From contig OX352761.1 in assembly GCA_947095585.1 (NCBI GenBank), positions 28,983,777-29,047,776 of the forward strand: 64,000 nucleotides of DNA, read 5' to 3'. This document shows positions 1-10,970 of this stretch, in pieces. Under the pieces are notes generated by a model. It was given only the letters and a program-made list of their open reading frames with translations, searched no databases and was not told the DNA's origin. The first letter of the stretch is position 1. Each line of letters opens with the position of its first letter. The translations under genes and the position numbers were made by a program. This stretch comes from Nephrocerus scutellatus (taxonomy: Eukaryota; Arthropoda; Insecta; Diptera; Pipunculidae).

Positions 1-2160
1 GCGGTCTAAGTCCTAGCTTCGTATTGTGCGTGTTATAATTTTGAAGACAAATTATGAAAGGCAGCTACAATTTAATGCCGTAACCGAGACCGAGTTGAGA
101 AGCTTTCCGTGGCATGTTATTACTCTTGGACGTTTTTTTAAATAGTTTTCGCACGTGAAAAGTGGCTTGCAACCTTATAATGCTAGGCTTAGCACAACGT
201 GGGGGTTAAAGATTAGGATATGAAAAAGTGGAGAGGTCTATGAGCTTGTGTTTTGAATGCTTACGGATTGTAGTGATAAGGAAAAACAGAGCTTGGCAAA
301 GCATTCTACATGCGTGTTGTACGGCTGAAGAACGAATCACTGAACTTAACTGTACGTTAAGTACGAAAATGGGCTTTCGGGTAAACTTATGAGCATTTAG
401 ATCGCCACGAGTATTGCGGTTGAATTTAAGGAGAGGTGGCATGCAGCTGGCTATTTCTCTTGAGCACCGCTGGTAGAAGCAGCGATAGAACAGTGACAAG
501 CAGGAAACGCTCCTGCGGTGTTCAAGCGAATCTATCGATTTCACTTTATTTTCGTTACCGATAAGTTTTATCGCGCGATTTTGTATTCTATCTAGCTGAT
601 GCAAAGTAGTTTTAGGCGCACCAGACCAGATATGGCAATCGTACTCAAGTTTAGGGCGAATAAAAGCCTTTTAAATAGTAGCCAGATCAGAGGGAGTGAA
701 ATATTTCTTGCACCAGGCTAGAAAACTTTAACATTTCGCAGCATTTTTGGCGACGGAAAATATGTGGTCACTTTAACGAAGCTTGTCGTTAACGCCCATA
801 CCGAGAATTGCGAGATTTTCAGTTTTTTTCTGTGGGATTTAGGATTCGATTAGACGACAGGAGACAGCAAAGGGTTTTGGAAGCATTTAATTCTACTCGA
901 TTGATTTCTCCCCATTGTATTATGCTGTCAAGGTCAGAATTTACCGTGCTTAACACACGTAGTTGTTTGAGTTCCACATGAGAAGTTAAGGGACGTTCCT
1001 CAAACTTATATGAGAAGCTGAGAGTGCTGTAGTCTAAGAAATCATTAATAAAAATAAGGAAGAGAGTCGGGGACAAAACAGAGCCCGGGAGAACGCCAGC
1101 ATTTATGTAATGAACTTTAGACTTAAAACCGTCCAAAACAACTTGAATTCATCAGTCCAAAAGATAGCTTCTAATCCAATGAAACAGTTTTTCATCGACT
1201 CCATAAGCACGCATTTTAGACAAAAGAGCTTGATGCCAAACTCTGTCGAATGCCTTAGAAATATCGAGTGCAACAGCTTTGCTTTCTCCAAATTGATGCA
1301 AAGACCGATTCTACTGTTCGGTGAGATATACCATCAAAATAAAAATAAGATAAAATTGAGATCATTTAAAACTCTAGCAACTGCACGAGTACGAATGAAT
1401 ATCTGTCCAATAGAGTGTTCAATACTCTGAGGTGCAGGAGGAAGTAATGCACAATCTGGAAGCGTGGATCTAGCTGCAAAATGCGCAGCGAAAAGATTGG
1501 GCTTGTACTTAGAGCTGACAACTGGAATGTCGTTATAAATGAGCGTTTGAATCGACGACGTATTTTTGATTCTTTTCACGACTGACCAAAATTGATTACT
1601 ACCTTTGGGACATTGTAGTATTTTTTGCCTCAATTTTTGGTGGTATGCGAATTTGACTCGCCGAAGATGGGCATTGCAATCATTTCTGGTTTGTTAAAAA
1701 TTTGTTCGGGTTTCCTCAGTAGGGCTTGGTTTGTAAAACCGAAAGCATACCTTTTTAATCCTAGAAGCCTCTTGCTTTGGTTTAATAGACTTATTCCTGG
1801 ATGGTATAAATTCTCTCATACCAATAAGGATGATGTTTGTGATTGCATCCACGTTGCTATTGCGAAACAATAGCGACCAGTTAATTCTCCCAAAGAAGTT
1901 GTTAAGGCCGTCCCAATTGGCTTTCTCGTATTGACATGCGGTTTTTTGGGGGTTATTTCTCTAACCACGTGGTTTATTAACGAGAAATTAGCTGATACCA
2001 CACAATGGTCTGACGAGCCTAGAGGTGATAATACATTGACGGAGTATTTATCAGGATGTAAGGTAAGGAACAAGTCAAGGGTGTTTGCGGAATGATTTGC
2101 AATGTCAGGTATTCGTGTAGGCTCATTTATGAGCTGAGTAAGTTGTAATTAATCATAGAC
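1..2160 (-). mobile_element. Decayed Jockey-like non-LTR retrotransposon (family J)
   Basis: Reading leftwards on the minus strand, pieces of a single endonuclease/reverse transcriptase polyprotein appear in order in shifting frames. The end of an APE-type endonuclease is at about 2157-1816, with SPLGSSDHCVV carrying the SDH motif. A linker with LRQKILQCPKGS-like text is near 1630. The RT finger/palm block LDISKAFDRVWHQALLSK is at about 1265-1210 and runs into tandem stops near 1150. The palm block GVLPGSVLSPTLFLIFINDF is at about 1095-1035, where the usual PQGS is LPGS and the FADD catalytic box is lost. The C-terminal block LDRIQNRAIKLIGN is near 600. Stops and frameshifts show a dead copy. 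The 5' part of the endonuclease and any gag ORF are missing, and the 3' end may lie outside the window. Assignment to the Jockey group is by motif style and is moderately sure. Confidence 0.8.
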
Positions 2161-2558
2161 GCATTAAAGAAACGTCCAATATACGGAATTTTGAAACTGA
2201 AATTTTCTTTTTCCATTTTTCAATTTGTCCCTAAATTGGGTCATCAATTAACTTTCTATACCAATGGTCTTTATCTTCGAGCTTTCGACTTGTCATATAA
2301 AATAAATATTTTCTTTGCATGAATTGGCAGGTAAATGATGAATCAGAACTTTCTTTATCTATTTTGCACGAGAAAAACAACATCGTCCCTAGAAAAATAT
2401 TATTACGGAACCCATTGGTGGTTATGGATTCAAAAATTAGTGATGCTGATTTCTGATAAATAACTAACACTTCTTACTATATGAGTGCACCATATTTCCA
2501 CTAAATCAACCAAGCCAATAATAATAACAATAATGCTGCAATCTAATTAAGCCGCAAT
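2161..2558. other. AT-rich spacer, nothing recognised
   Basis: Between the J remnant and the mariner I see no coding pattern, repeat or RNA gene on either strand. The stretch ends in the TA dinucleotide (2559-2560) used as the mariner target. Confidence 0.5.
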
Positions 2559-2560
2559 TA

Positions 2561-2583
2561 AAGGGTGTTTTTTTAGGAGGTTT
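2561..2583 (+). repeat. Left terminal inverted repeat of mariner 1
   Basis: Begins AAGGGTGTTTTTTTA directly after TA. It matches the right end read inward except for a few bases (A/C at position 2, G/A at position 16, then divergence after about 22 bp). Confidence 0.9.
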
Positions 2584-2672
2584 GTTTTTCCGATAGATGT
2601 CGTTTTATTTTATGACAGTTGTTTTGACAGCTCAAAGTGGCATTTCTACTCAGTATTGTTTGGCAAATCATT

Positions 2673-3758
2673 ATGAATAGGTTAACTCCAGAACAACGTT
2701 TTCAAATCGTGGAAATTTATTTTCAAAATCAGTGTTCAATTAAAAATGTTTATAGAGCACTTCGTGAATTTTATGGTGCACATAATCGTCCGTCAGAGAC
2801 CACCATAAAGAACGTAATTACCAAATTTCGGTCTACATTCACTCTTTTGGATGCCAAGCCACCGACAAGAATGAGAAGAGTTCGTACAGAAGAAAATATT
2901 GCTGTCGTTGAGGCCAGTGTCGAAGAAAACGACAATTTATCGATTCGTCGTCGTGCTCAGCAAATTGGACTTTGTCCATCGACTTTATGGAAAATTTTAC
3001 GTAAAGATTTGGGTTTGGTGCCATACAAAATTCAATTGGTGCAAGAATTAAAGCCACACGACCATCGTTTGCGCCGTGAATTCAGTGATTGGTCGTTAAA
3101 TCAATTGAACGAAGATCCATTTTTTTACCGTAAAATTCTCTTCAGTGATGAGGCGCATTTTTTGTTAAATGGATACGTCAACAAACAAAATTGTCGCATT
3201 TGGAGCAAAGATAATCCACACGCCGTTCAAGAATTACCAATGCATCCTGATAAATGTACTGTTTGGTGCGGTCTATGGGCTGGTGGGATCATCGGTCCAT
3301 ATTTCTTTAAAAATGAGGAAGGACGACGCGTTACCGTGAATGGAAATCGATACAGAACCATGTTAAATGAGTTTTTGTTGTCAAATCTTGAAGATATGGA
3401 TATGGATGAAATGTGGTTTCAACAAGATGGTGCCACTTGCCATACAGCACGTGAAACAATCGACTTATTGAAAGAAACTTTCAACGACAACATTATTTCG
3501 AGAAATGGTCCGGTGAATTGGCCTCCGCGTTCGTGCGATTTGACGCCACTCGATTACTTTTTGTGGGGATACGTGAAGTCATTGGTTTATGTGGATAAAC
3601 CTCAATCGATTGACGCTTTGGAAACCAATATTCAACGTGTCATTGCTGACATACGCCCTCAAATGCTTGAAAAAGTGCTGGAAAATTGGACCTCCAGAAT
3701 GACATTTGTGAAAAATAGTCGTGGTAGCCATATGCCAGAAATTGTGTTTAAATGTTAA
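2673..3758 (+). CDS. Mariner transposase, DD41D (rosa-like), full length
   Basis: This 361-residue enzyme would bind the element ends and cut and paste the element at TA sites in the nucleus. The start ATG at 2673 (MNRLTPEQRFQIVEIYF) matches the start of the second mariner copy. An ATG-less extension upstream lacks similarity. The N-terminal ~110 residues form the paired helix-turn-helix DNA-binding region, including a TTIKNVITKF segment and the RRRAQQIGLCPSTLW helix. The catalytic domain shows the first Asp in ILFSDEAHF (about residue 165), the second in WFQQDGATCHT and the third in SCDLTPLDYFLWG. By counting, 41 residues separate the last two, so the triad is DD41D rather than the common DD34D. 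The ORF has no stop or frameshift and ends normally in MPEIVFKC. Family knowledge: DD41D is described for rosa-type mariners of fruit flies. The length is close to the family norm. Activity is an inference only. Confidence 0.95.
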   Translation: MNRLTPEQRFQIVEIYFQNQCSIKNVYRALREFYGAHNRPSETTIKNVITKFRSTFTLLDAKPPTRMRRVRTEENIAVVEASVEENDNLSIRRRAQQIGLCPSTLWKILRKDLGLVPYKIQLVQELKPHDHRLRREFSDWSLNQLNEDPFFYRKILFSDEAHFLLNGYVNKQNCRIWSKDNPHAVQELPMHPDKCTVWCGLWAGGIIGPYFFKNEEGRRVTVNGNRYRTMLNEFLLSNLEDMDMDEMWFQQDGATCHTARETIDLLKETFNDNIISRNGPVNWPPRSCDLTPLDYFLWGYVKSLVYVDKPQSIDALETNIQRVIADIRPQMLEKVLENWTSRMTFVKNSRGSHMPEIVFKC

Positions 3759-3842
3759 ATGCCAAAAAATTATCTACCAAATAAAAAAAAATTTTGGTCA
3801 TTTCATAATTTTATATGTGTTTTATTCAAAAAAAAAAATCGG

Positions 3843-3865
3843 CAACCTCTTAAAAAAACACCCGT
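3843..3865 (-). repeat. Right terminal inverted repeat of mariner 1
   Basis: Read inward it begins ACGGGTGTTTTTTTAAGAGG, mirrors the left end, and is followed by TA (3866-3867). Confidence 0.9.
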
Positions 3866-3867
3866 TA

Positions 3868-5829
3868 TAAGCAATGAATAATAAACGAGAACGAATAGCA
3901 AGTAATTGGGGAAAACAAAAGACTTACAGACATGGGTGCACGCTGCAAGGTAAATTATATTACGTGTGATTAAAAACAAAATGTTTTTATTACCTTATAC
4001 TTTGTTTTATTTTTAATCGGTTAATTTCTGTTTCTAATTATACATAAAGAAAAAAAGTTGATCACACAATATAGGCAGGCACACAGTTGGTCATAATCAT
4101 GTAATTTCATTGAAAAGAAAAGTACGACGAGACCCAGTCGCAGTTGATGTTTATTTGCAAATATTTAAACGCAAAGAAATAACTGAAAAAGTCTTAGTTT
4201 GTCAAATGATTAGCACTTAGACTGATTACACTCGACGGCAACATAGTAAGCCACACGCAGCTACAAAACGAAGACTAAGCATCGATCGGATGTGAACTGA
4301 CAGGAATAAATGACAACAAAAATGCTCCATTTTCCATTGCCGCGCCTGTTCGGTGGTGGTGCTGCTCTGTAATTGTTGACTGAGCTGTTGATGGCAATAG
4401 TTTGCTTTATTGTTTATTATTTCTCTCATTTGGGGTAAATCTTCAAATTGTAATCTATTTAACATAAAAATGCCGGCTGCTGGCTGTTAATTTGAATTAG
4501 AATTTGAAAAATTACTTTTGTCATTGTTAGAGTGGAAATAGTTGGACAAGCCAGGCAACGAAGTGCTGTGATTTTTCTTGTTTTTTTTTTAAATTTTTTA
4601 GTTTTTGCAGTTTATTTAATAGCTACGTATTTGAATGTAATTAATCTTTTGTTGTATTAATCTTTGAATGGGACGTAATTACGCTTACGGGTACCAAAGA
4701 ATGCGGCAGTGGATGAAGTTTGTTGAGTCTTGGGTTAAAGACAACGTTTATAGAACGTGTTAATAGACATTTTTTATAGTTTTTTTAAGCTTTAACTAAT
4801 TGGTAACGGTTCAAAAAATCTAAATAAAATAATTCAAATTTGCACAAGCGACAGGTTTTATGACGTACTAAGCGAGAAATTTAGAACCAAAAATGTATTT
4901 TGATTTCCAAGGTTAAGTGCTAACAAATAGATATAAAAACCATATTTTATTTAAAAGTTGGATAACAAGGACCTCAAAAAAATTGAAAAAACAACACGTG
5001 CAGACTCAGAAATATTACTTGATACTGAGATGTGCACAGCTCTCAGGGACGAAGTAAAGGCGGTTAAAAAATACATTAAAAATGTGTAAACAGTCAGACA
5101 ACCAAGGTCTATGTCAAGTATAAAAGGTTTTAAAAACTATAGACTCCGCACTATTAAAACAGTTACTTTTTGTAAATCACAAGCTGAGTGTGTGTAGTTA
5201 CAGGTATCGTAACAATACAAGTTAAAAACTCTACTCTGATAGATTTAAGGAAATGCGGTCCATGACCAAATACAATTTAAAACTTAAATAAAGGCTTTTA
5301 TATTCTTACAAATATACATTGACCTTCTGAATTTTAAATTGTACCTTGACAGAAGCCAAAAAGTAAGTTGGAATCCCATCAAAAATGAAAAACGAAACAA
5401 AATTAAAGGTGGGGAACCTATAACCGGTGACCATTTCGATCCTGTGAATGCTAAACTATTAAAATAATAACAGAGTGTGAGCGACGAAAAAAAAGGAAAT
5501 AACAAGGCGGTTAGGAGAGAAAATTCAACAGAACGATGAGTTCCTGGGCCGCACTTCTCGCAACCATTTGTCAGTGAGATGTTATGTTCAAAATATGTGC
5601 TCGTAAAGCACGATAAAAAGGAAAAGGGAGATTAGGTTAGAATAGGCTATGTTTATACCGGTGACAAATGGTGATGATGACGCGATTATAGACAGTCATG
5701 TCCTAAGCCTCTCGCATCACAACTCCTATCTTATGCGTTCACGTCGCGTCACTGGAAACTCGGCCAAAGCAAGTGAACGATTTCGGTACCCAATCCGATT
5801 TGTATTAGCTTGGGTCGGGGCTAAATAAC
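3868..5829. other. Unassigned AT-rich stretch with two short open segments
   Basis: I recognise no element here. A minus-strand open frame at 4465-4226 starts with a plausible hydrophilic, Gln-rich stretch (LQFEDLPQMREIINNKANY) but loses protein-like character after about 50 residues and matches no family I know. A second, more protein-like open segment at 4955-5089 is listed separately. The rest is noncoding to my eye. Confidence 0.4.
4955..5089 (+). other. Possible orphan terminal exon (about 44 codons)
   Basis: The frame KLDNKDLKKIEKTTRADSEI, continuing to VKKYIKNV and a TAA, is hydrophilic and charged with mixed Glu/Lys/Asp, which is unusual for random AT-rich DNA. It has no early ATG. 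A pyrimidine/AT stretch followed by AAAAG at 4952-4957 could serve as a weak 3' splice site. It could be the last exon of a host or transposon gene, or chance. I do not recognise the family. Confidence 0.2.
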
Positions 5830-7890
5830 AAGGTTGACTTGCCTTGGTCGGCGGCGCTTCATGTCGACCTAGGTTGCGGTTGGCCAATCACCACTCAACT
5901 AAATTAATTGATTCTTGAAACTAATACAAGCCTCGGATACATATCAAATTTATCAACAATGACCTTTGGCCCACGGAACGGAAATGGACACATTTTGGAA
6001 CTTGGAACATTCGCACGCTCGTCAAGACAACAACGCTTGCACAATTAACAAAAGAATTTCGTAAATACCATCTAGAGATTCTTGGTCTTAGTGAAGTGAG
6101 ATGGCTTGGAGTAGGGGAAAAACGAACATCTACCGGCGAGTTTCTAATTTTTTCGGGTAAGCTTGCAGGAGAACACCATGCGAATGGAGTGGGAGTAGGG
6201 ATCTGGACCGTCAAGTTAGCCGTTCAGCTAGGAACGACAAACAAGCATGGCTAAGGGACATCGCAACACAAGCACGCCCGCCAACAAGAAAGACCACATC
6301 AACTACCCTGTTAAGGCAATAGACGGCTCTTTGATCCTTATGGATCCTTATGGACCATTAACCCACTGGACAGAACATTTTAAGAATGTTTTGAATTGTA
6401 CTTCGCCAGGCACGTCCATATACGCACATATGCACCATAATAGGCTACTTAAACTTCAGCGTCGCTACTCCTTTGTTGTATGAGATAAGGACAACAATTC
6501 GTGCACTGCAATCTACAACATCTACTGGTATCTGGGAATGTGAATCCATTCCATCGTCGTTAAAAAAGGCTTAATAGTCAAACTCCCTAAGAAAGGTGAT
6601 TTGAGCAATTGCGAAAACTGGAGAGTAATTACCCTGCTAAGCACCATAAAAAAGTGATCTCCTCTATAATAGCTAGTCGCTTACGGAATGCGTTAGAGCC
6701 AATTTGGAGAAATTAACAAGTAGGATTTCGCCCAAACCGTTCTTGTACTAATCAAATTACACCCTGCGTATAATCATTGAACAGTCAGTTGAGTATCGAT
6801 CTCCTATATATATGGTTCTTGTAGATTTTAAACGCGCTTTTGATAGCGTAGGCCGAAACATGATGTGGCAAAGTTTGTCTAGCTATGGTGTTCCGGAAAA
6901 ACTCATTAACATCATTAAGGAGCTGTACCGCGACACAACATGTCACGTCATTCATAACGGTCATCTTGGCTCACCTTTCAACATCTACTCGGGAGTCAAG
7001 CAAGGTTGCAACCTCTCACCATTTCACAATTGTCATCAACTGCGTGATAAAAATAGTAACGCGTACTCCATCGGATTTGTCATTGAATTTTTTTCACCGC
7101 CTAGAAGACCTGGACTATGCCAATGATATCTGTCTCCTATCACAATCGCTAGGAGACATGGAACGAAAATTAAACTCACTAGAACTCCACGTTAACAAAG
7201 TGGGTTTAAAAATTAACGTCTCAAAACAAAACTACTTCGCGTTAACGCTAGTTGAACATGTGATCTCTCGATTGACGAACATCAGATGGAGGAAGTCGAT
7301 AGGTTTTGTTATTTGGGCAGCTGGATGTCAAAAAATTGGTGGTTCTGACTCGGATGTGTGCTCTTGTGAAACAAGGCGCGACACTTCTATAATGCTAAAT
7401 AATATCTGGAACTCCTCGCAAATCTCCCGGAATCTGAAGCTTACGACGATTCCGATCTAACGTTCTCTCAGTAATCTTGTATGGCTACGAAACGTGGAAA
7501 GTCACAGAGTCAATTGCGACGCTCCTCCAAGTCTTCGTCAACAAGTGCTTAAGGAGGATACTGAGAATAAGATGGCCGGACATTATCACCAATCAAGACT
7601 TGTGGAGAGTAGAGCAGCAGGAAGCAATCGCGATCACCATCAGACGACGAAAATGGAGCTACATTGGCCACACTTTGAGAAAGTCAGCGGACGATATTAC
7701 GAAACAAGCGCTCGACTGGAATCCACAAGGAAGCCGCCGAGTTGGCCGTCCTAACAAGACATGGAAAAAGACAATAGAAGAGGGAGCAAGATCCCAGGGG
7801 ACCGAGTGGCGTCTCATGAAACCTCAGGCGATAAATCGAGTTCGTTGGCGGACGTTTTTAAAAGCCCTATGCTCCCCCGCGGAGTAAAGG
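5830..7890 (+). mobile_element. Broken RTE-like retrotransposon, family R-B copy 1
   Basis: The 5' leader from about 5830 matches the minus-strand copy ending at 57146. An APE endonuclease N-terminus is readable at about 5985-6215 (WNIRTLVKTTTLAQLTKEF, then GLSEVRWLGVG), a type often annotated in animals as 'craniofacial development protein 2-like'. Large internal deletions relative to the 54400-57146 copy then remove the rest of the endonuclease. RT fragments follow: LPKKGDLSNCENWRVITLLS near 6585-6650, and VLVDFKRAFDSVGRNMMWQ at 6815-6875. The catalytic box is degraded to DYANDICLL near 7112. The C-terminal region 7477-7887 is still open for 136 codons and contains the family hallmarks RWPDIITNQDLWR, RRRKWSYIGHTLRK and ALDWNPQGSRRVGRP. 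Several frameshifts and deletions make it nonfunctional. Confidence 0.85.
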
Positions 7891-8440
7891 AAAGAGTGAA
7901 GAAAGAAGATACCGTGTATCAATCACGACTATTACCAGAATTTTCAAATGTTCCAAAGAACTCCTTAAAATTTAAGTAATGTGGTGATTATGTTTCCATC
8001 AAGCAAGAAACAGACCAAAGAATTACTTCTTACATTTTGTGTTTAATACCACAAGAAACACTAGAACAGAAATATCTTATTACAATTGAATAAGACTTAG
8101 ATACTAAACTTTTTCTTGTAGTAGAAGTCTGAAGCAGGTACGAAAGATATCGAAAAAACTTTGTAGATCATATTAGTGATATGATATGAGCTCACCTTTT
8201 CCCTCACAAATGTTGCCAAAAATAACGCACTGAATATTGAGATAGACCAACTGACAATTCTTTTTCGCTTTACAGAGCAAGAGAATTAATGTTTGTATAT
8301 TTGTGCCGCAAAGTAGTAGCTACGATGAGACAGAAGTTATCGCGAGCAGTGGTACTTTCTTAGGGGAATATAGCAATAATGGACAATGGAAGACAGAAAT
8401 TATGGACATGGGCTAATAAGACTTCTTTTAAATGCAACAA
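7891..8440. other. AT-rich spacer, nothing recognised
   Basis: The stretch lies between R-B copy 1 and a fragment of R-A. I see no convincing frame, TIR or tandem repeat in it. Confidence 0.4.
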
Positions 8441-8870
8441 AAATCAATGAGGCATCCTGTGTTTCATACATAAAAAAAGAGACATCACAACGTTCAATAG
8501 TGCGTAGTATAACGTTGTTGAAAATCACGTTTTCTCAGTTTTTCTCCGCTATTTGTGAAGACAAGTCATTATTAGCCTATATCAGTATGGCTTCATCCCA
8601 AGCAAATCAAAAACTGATGAGATTTACACCTTTAGGAAAGCGACGTTAAAATCTGTAGAGTTCCAAAACTTTCTACATTATCTGTTTGTAAACTTTAAAG
8701 CCGCCAATGATAGAAGTTTATATATATATCTGCACATAAATGAGAAAATCAAAATTGGTTAATTCAAATTCAATGCAGTTCTTGAACTATCTTGGGTCAG
8801 TTATAGCAGCCGATAACAGCATGGAACTAGAAATACGCGCACGGTTGCTTTAGCCAAGAAAGCCTACTTT
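8441..8870 (+). mobile_element. Degraded RTE-like fragment, family R-A
   Basis: Nucleotide text from about 8480 parallels the better preserved R-A copy around 45950-46170: GTATAACGTTGTTG, then GTGTGGCTTCATCCCAG-like sequence, then TTTAAAGCCGCC. An internal deletion then joins it near 8770 to the downstream segment TCTTGAACTATCTTGGGTCA (compare 46615 onwards). The reading frame is destroyed by substitutions and indels. The fragment ends at about 8870, where MITE-A-like sequence begins. Confidence 0.7.
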
Positions 8871-9000
8871 TGTCGGTCACGATCAAAACCCGCTACAACT
8901 GTTTTGCTAGATCACAGATACATCTTAAAAAAATACGAAAATTAGTTGTATTGACAATTAGCTAAAGAACAAAATCCATATAAAATGTTTCTGTTTAAGC
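8871..9000 (+). repeat. Diverged MITE-A fragment
   Basis: The sequence from TCAAAACCCGCTACAACTGT through AGCTAAAGAACAAAATCC and ATATAAAATGTTTCTGTTT follows, with many changes, the left half of the MITE-A copies at 15854 and 60164. The right half is absent. Confidence 0.55.
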
Positions 9001-9880
9001 GTAAATCTAGCACATTAGGTAAGCTAAACGATTTACTTTATACATAAAAACATTATCCCGCGAATCCACATTTTTATGCGTATCAGTAACAAAAATCACC
9101 AACGAAATATTCATTAAAAGCTTTGTAGATCTTCCAAAATCTTCAAAAATCATACAAACTTGTTAGTTTAAACAAACAAAGTATGTATATTATATAAATA
9201 GCACATTATTTAAGCCTCATCCTATCTGGACCACGATATCTTGTGTTTGCATGAGAATAGCTGTAAAATAAAAACGGTGTAATTCACGACATCTTGGGAC
9301 CGAATATACATATTAACGCATCAAATAACCGTAACCGTATGTAACCTTGGTGATTCTGCTGAAGCTTAAGTTATTAGGCTAATAGCGGAATTTCTCAACT
9401 AACAATATTTAATTTTTAATTTATGCATCGACTAGCTAGTTTCGCGTTTAAAGTGATTTGGCAAACTGGTAATATTGTCAAAGGGCTATTAGACTTATAC
9501 AAATTTGGTGAACTGAACGTACGAGTATCTGGAAAAATTAATTCAAATCCATCCGAATGACGTGCGAAGTGTGTCTGTTGAACAGCGTTAATTAGCTTTC
9601 ATTTTGTTTTTTATGAATAATTAATGCACGTTTGGCGGGTTTCTAAAGATATGCGTCATCAAGGTCGTTGATAAGTGCGTACAAGTAACGTAGGAAGTGC
9701 GAGCAACGATGGGCGACCAGAGATACCATGAGAGATTACGATACGTTACAGCTCAGTAGAACGCAACGCAGCAATAATCTATTAAAAATGTACATTTAAG
9801 GTAAAAGATATTTTTTGGTAACATGAAATAAATAAGCTTCGTTCGTTAAATGGATTGAGGATTATTATTTATGGAATTGC
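9001..9880. other. AT-rich spacer, nothing recognised
   Basis: No frame, terminal repeat or array could be supported on either strand. Confidence 0.4.
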
Positions 9881-10310
9881 AATATCAAAGTGGTTATGAA
9901 TCGAATCTCTTTATATTCGTATGAGATCGAAGCTGGCGTTCCACAAAGGTTATCCTTGTCACCTACTCTTTTCTTGATAAATATCAATGACCTGTTGTCT
10001 TCTACCACCTGTGATATACATTCATTTTCTGATGATGAAACGCTATCGGCTTCCACTGGGTTTGTCAGTCAATAAGAATGCAATTCTCGCCTGATTGGTT
10101 TGTGAGATTTAATAAATACGGATAGTTTGCCGAACATTCAAGTCAATTTTGATTAGGGCAGATCTTATAGGGTGGAATTTAACCAGAATAAATTCCTATT
10201 GCGAGATCTGATTTACTTAAGATGTTAGGTTTTAAAATTACAAGTGTACTTTCTTGGAAGGAACATATTTATGAGGTTTCAAAAAGAGTGGCCAATGCTT
10301 GAGCGTTATA
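9881..10310 (+). mobile_element. Jockey-like reverse transcriptase fragment (family J)
   Basis: The palm block YEIEAGVPQRLSLSPTLFLI is at about 9910-9985. It ends in HSFSDDETLSAS, where FSDD stands in the position of the catalytic F/YADD box. After about 10080 the frame is broken, but VEFNQNK-like text and WKEHIYEVSKRVANA (about 10254-10305), typical of the region after the palm, are readable. PQGS has become PQRL. The piece is short, with neither 5' nor 3' end. Confidence 0.7.
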
Positions 10311-10329
10311 AGACGACTGGGTGTGGCGT

Positions 10330-10970
10330 CTGCAAATAGATTTGCCTGCAGAGGAACGCCGCAAGGCGGAGTTCTATCGCCCCTTCTATGGATTCTATTA
10401 GTGGGTGCTGCTACACCTGAAAAAGGAGGGCTGCAGAGTGATCGCCTATCCGGATGAAGTTGCTATTGCCGTTTCACGAAAACACCTCAATACCCTGAAG
10501 GAACTCTTACAGAATGCTCTTAAGAAGCTAATTAAATGGGCAGATCGTTGTGGTCTGGGGGAAAACCATCCCACAAAACAGAACTTGCCCTCTTCACTAG
10601 AAAATATAAAATTCCACATGTTGACCCATCCTCTGTAAAGGGCATAAGCTTATCCTTGTCTGATAAAGCTAAATATCTAGGTCTCATTCTGGACAGGAAG
10701 CTAAGCTGGAAACCTAATATAACCTAATATACAAGAAAGAGTTCGTTAAGCCACAGTGACACTCTTCTCCTGTAAAAAGCCATCGGTAGCAACCCATATA
10801 ACGCATTGGCTTTATATTTCGATAATAGGACCAACACTTCTGTACGGTGTGGTGGTGTGGTGGACTGACTTAGACAAAGCAATAAATCGCGACAAACTAT
10901 GCAAAGTCCAAAGAATGCCTTGTCTATGTATAAGAGGAGATCTTCGCACCACCACCTCCTCCGCTTTACT
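10330..10970 (+). mobile_element. R1/LOA-type reverse transcriptase fragment
   Basis: The palm of a different non-LTR type begins CRGTPQGGVLSPLLWILLV at about 10345-10402. The catalytic box follows as VIAYPDEVAIAV, so the normal YADD is changed to YPDE. Downstream are LSLSDKAKYLGLILDRKLSW (about 10655-10710) and HWLYISIIGPTLLYGVVVWW (10798-10862), then CKVQRMPCLCIRGDLRTTTS. This order (palm, thumb, LLYG, CKVQR) is usual for R1/LOA-type elements. It is out of frame in several places and stops abruptly at about 10970, where a minus-strand J element begins. Confidence 0.75.

Larger units (their letters stand above)
2561..3865 (+). mobile_element. Apparently intact rosa-like (DD41D) mariner element
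   Basis: This is a 1305 bp element flanked by TA on both sides (2559-2560 and 3866-3867), the target duplication expected for Tc1/mariner. The ends form imperfect inverted repeats of about 22 bp: ARGGTG-type start AAGGGTGTTTTTTTAGGAGG at left, and ACGGGTGTTTTTTTAAGAGG read inward from the right. One uninterrupted transposase gene fills most of the interior. Size, ends, target site and coding content all fit a complete mariner. It lies in the spacer just beyond a dead Jockey-like copy. Whether it is still mobile cannot be told from one copy. Confidence 0.95.

Noticed and set aside
1110..1873. Plus-strand open frames opposite the Jockey-like element
   Set aside because: They are antisense shadows of the minus-strand RT and endonuclease frames.
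7494..7979. Alternative-frame ORFs inside the R-B C-terminal region
   Set aside because: The true family frame is 7477-7887; the others have no family motifs.
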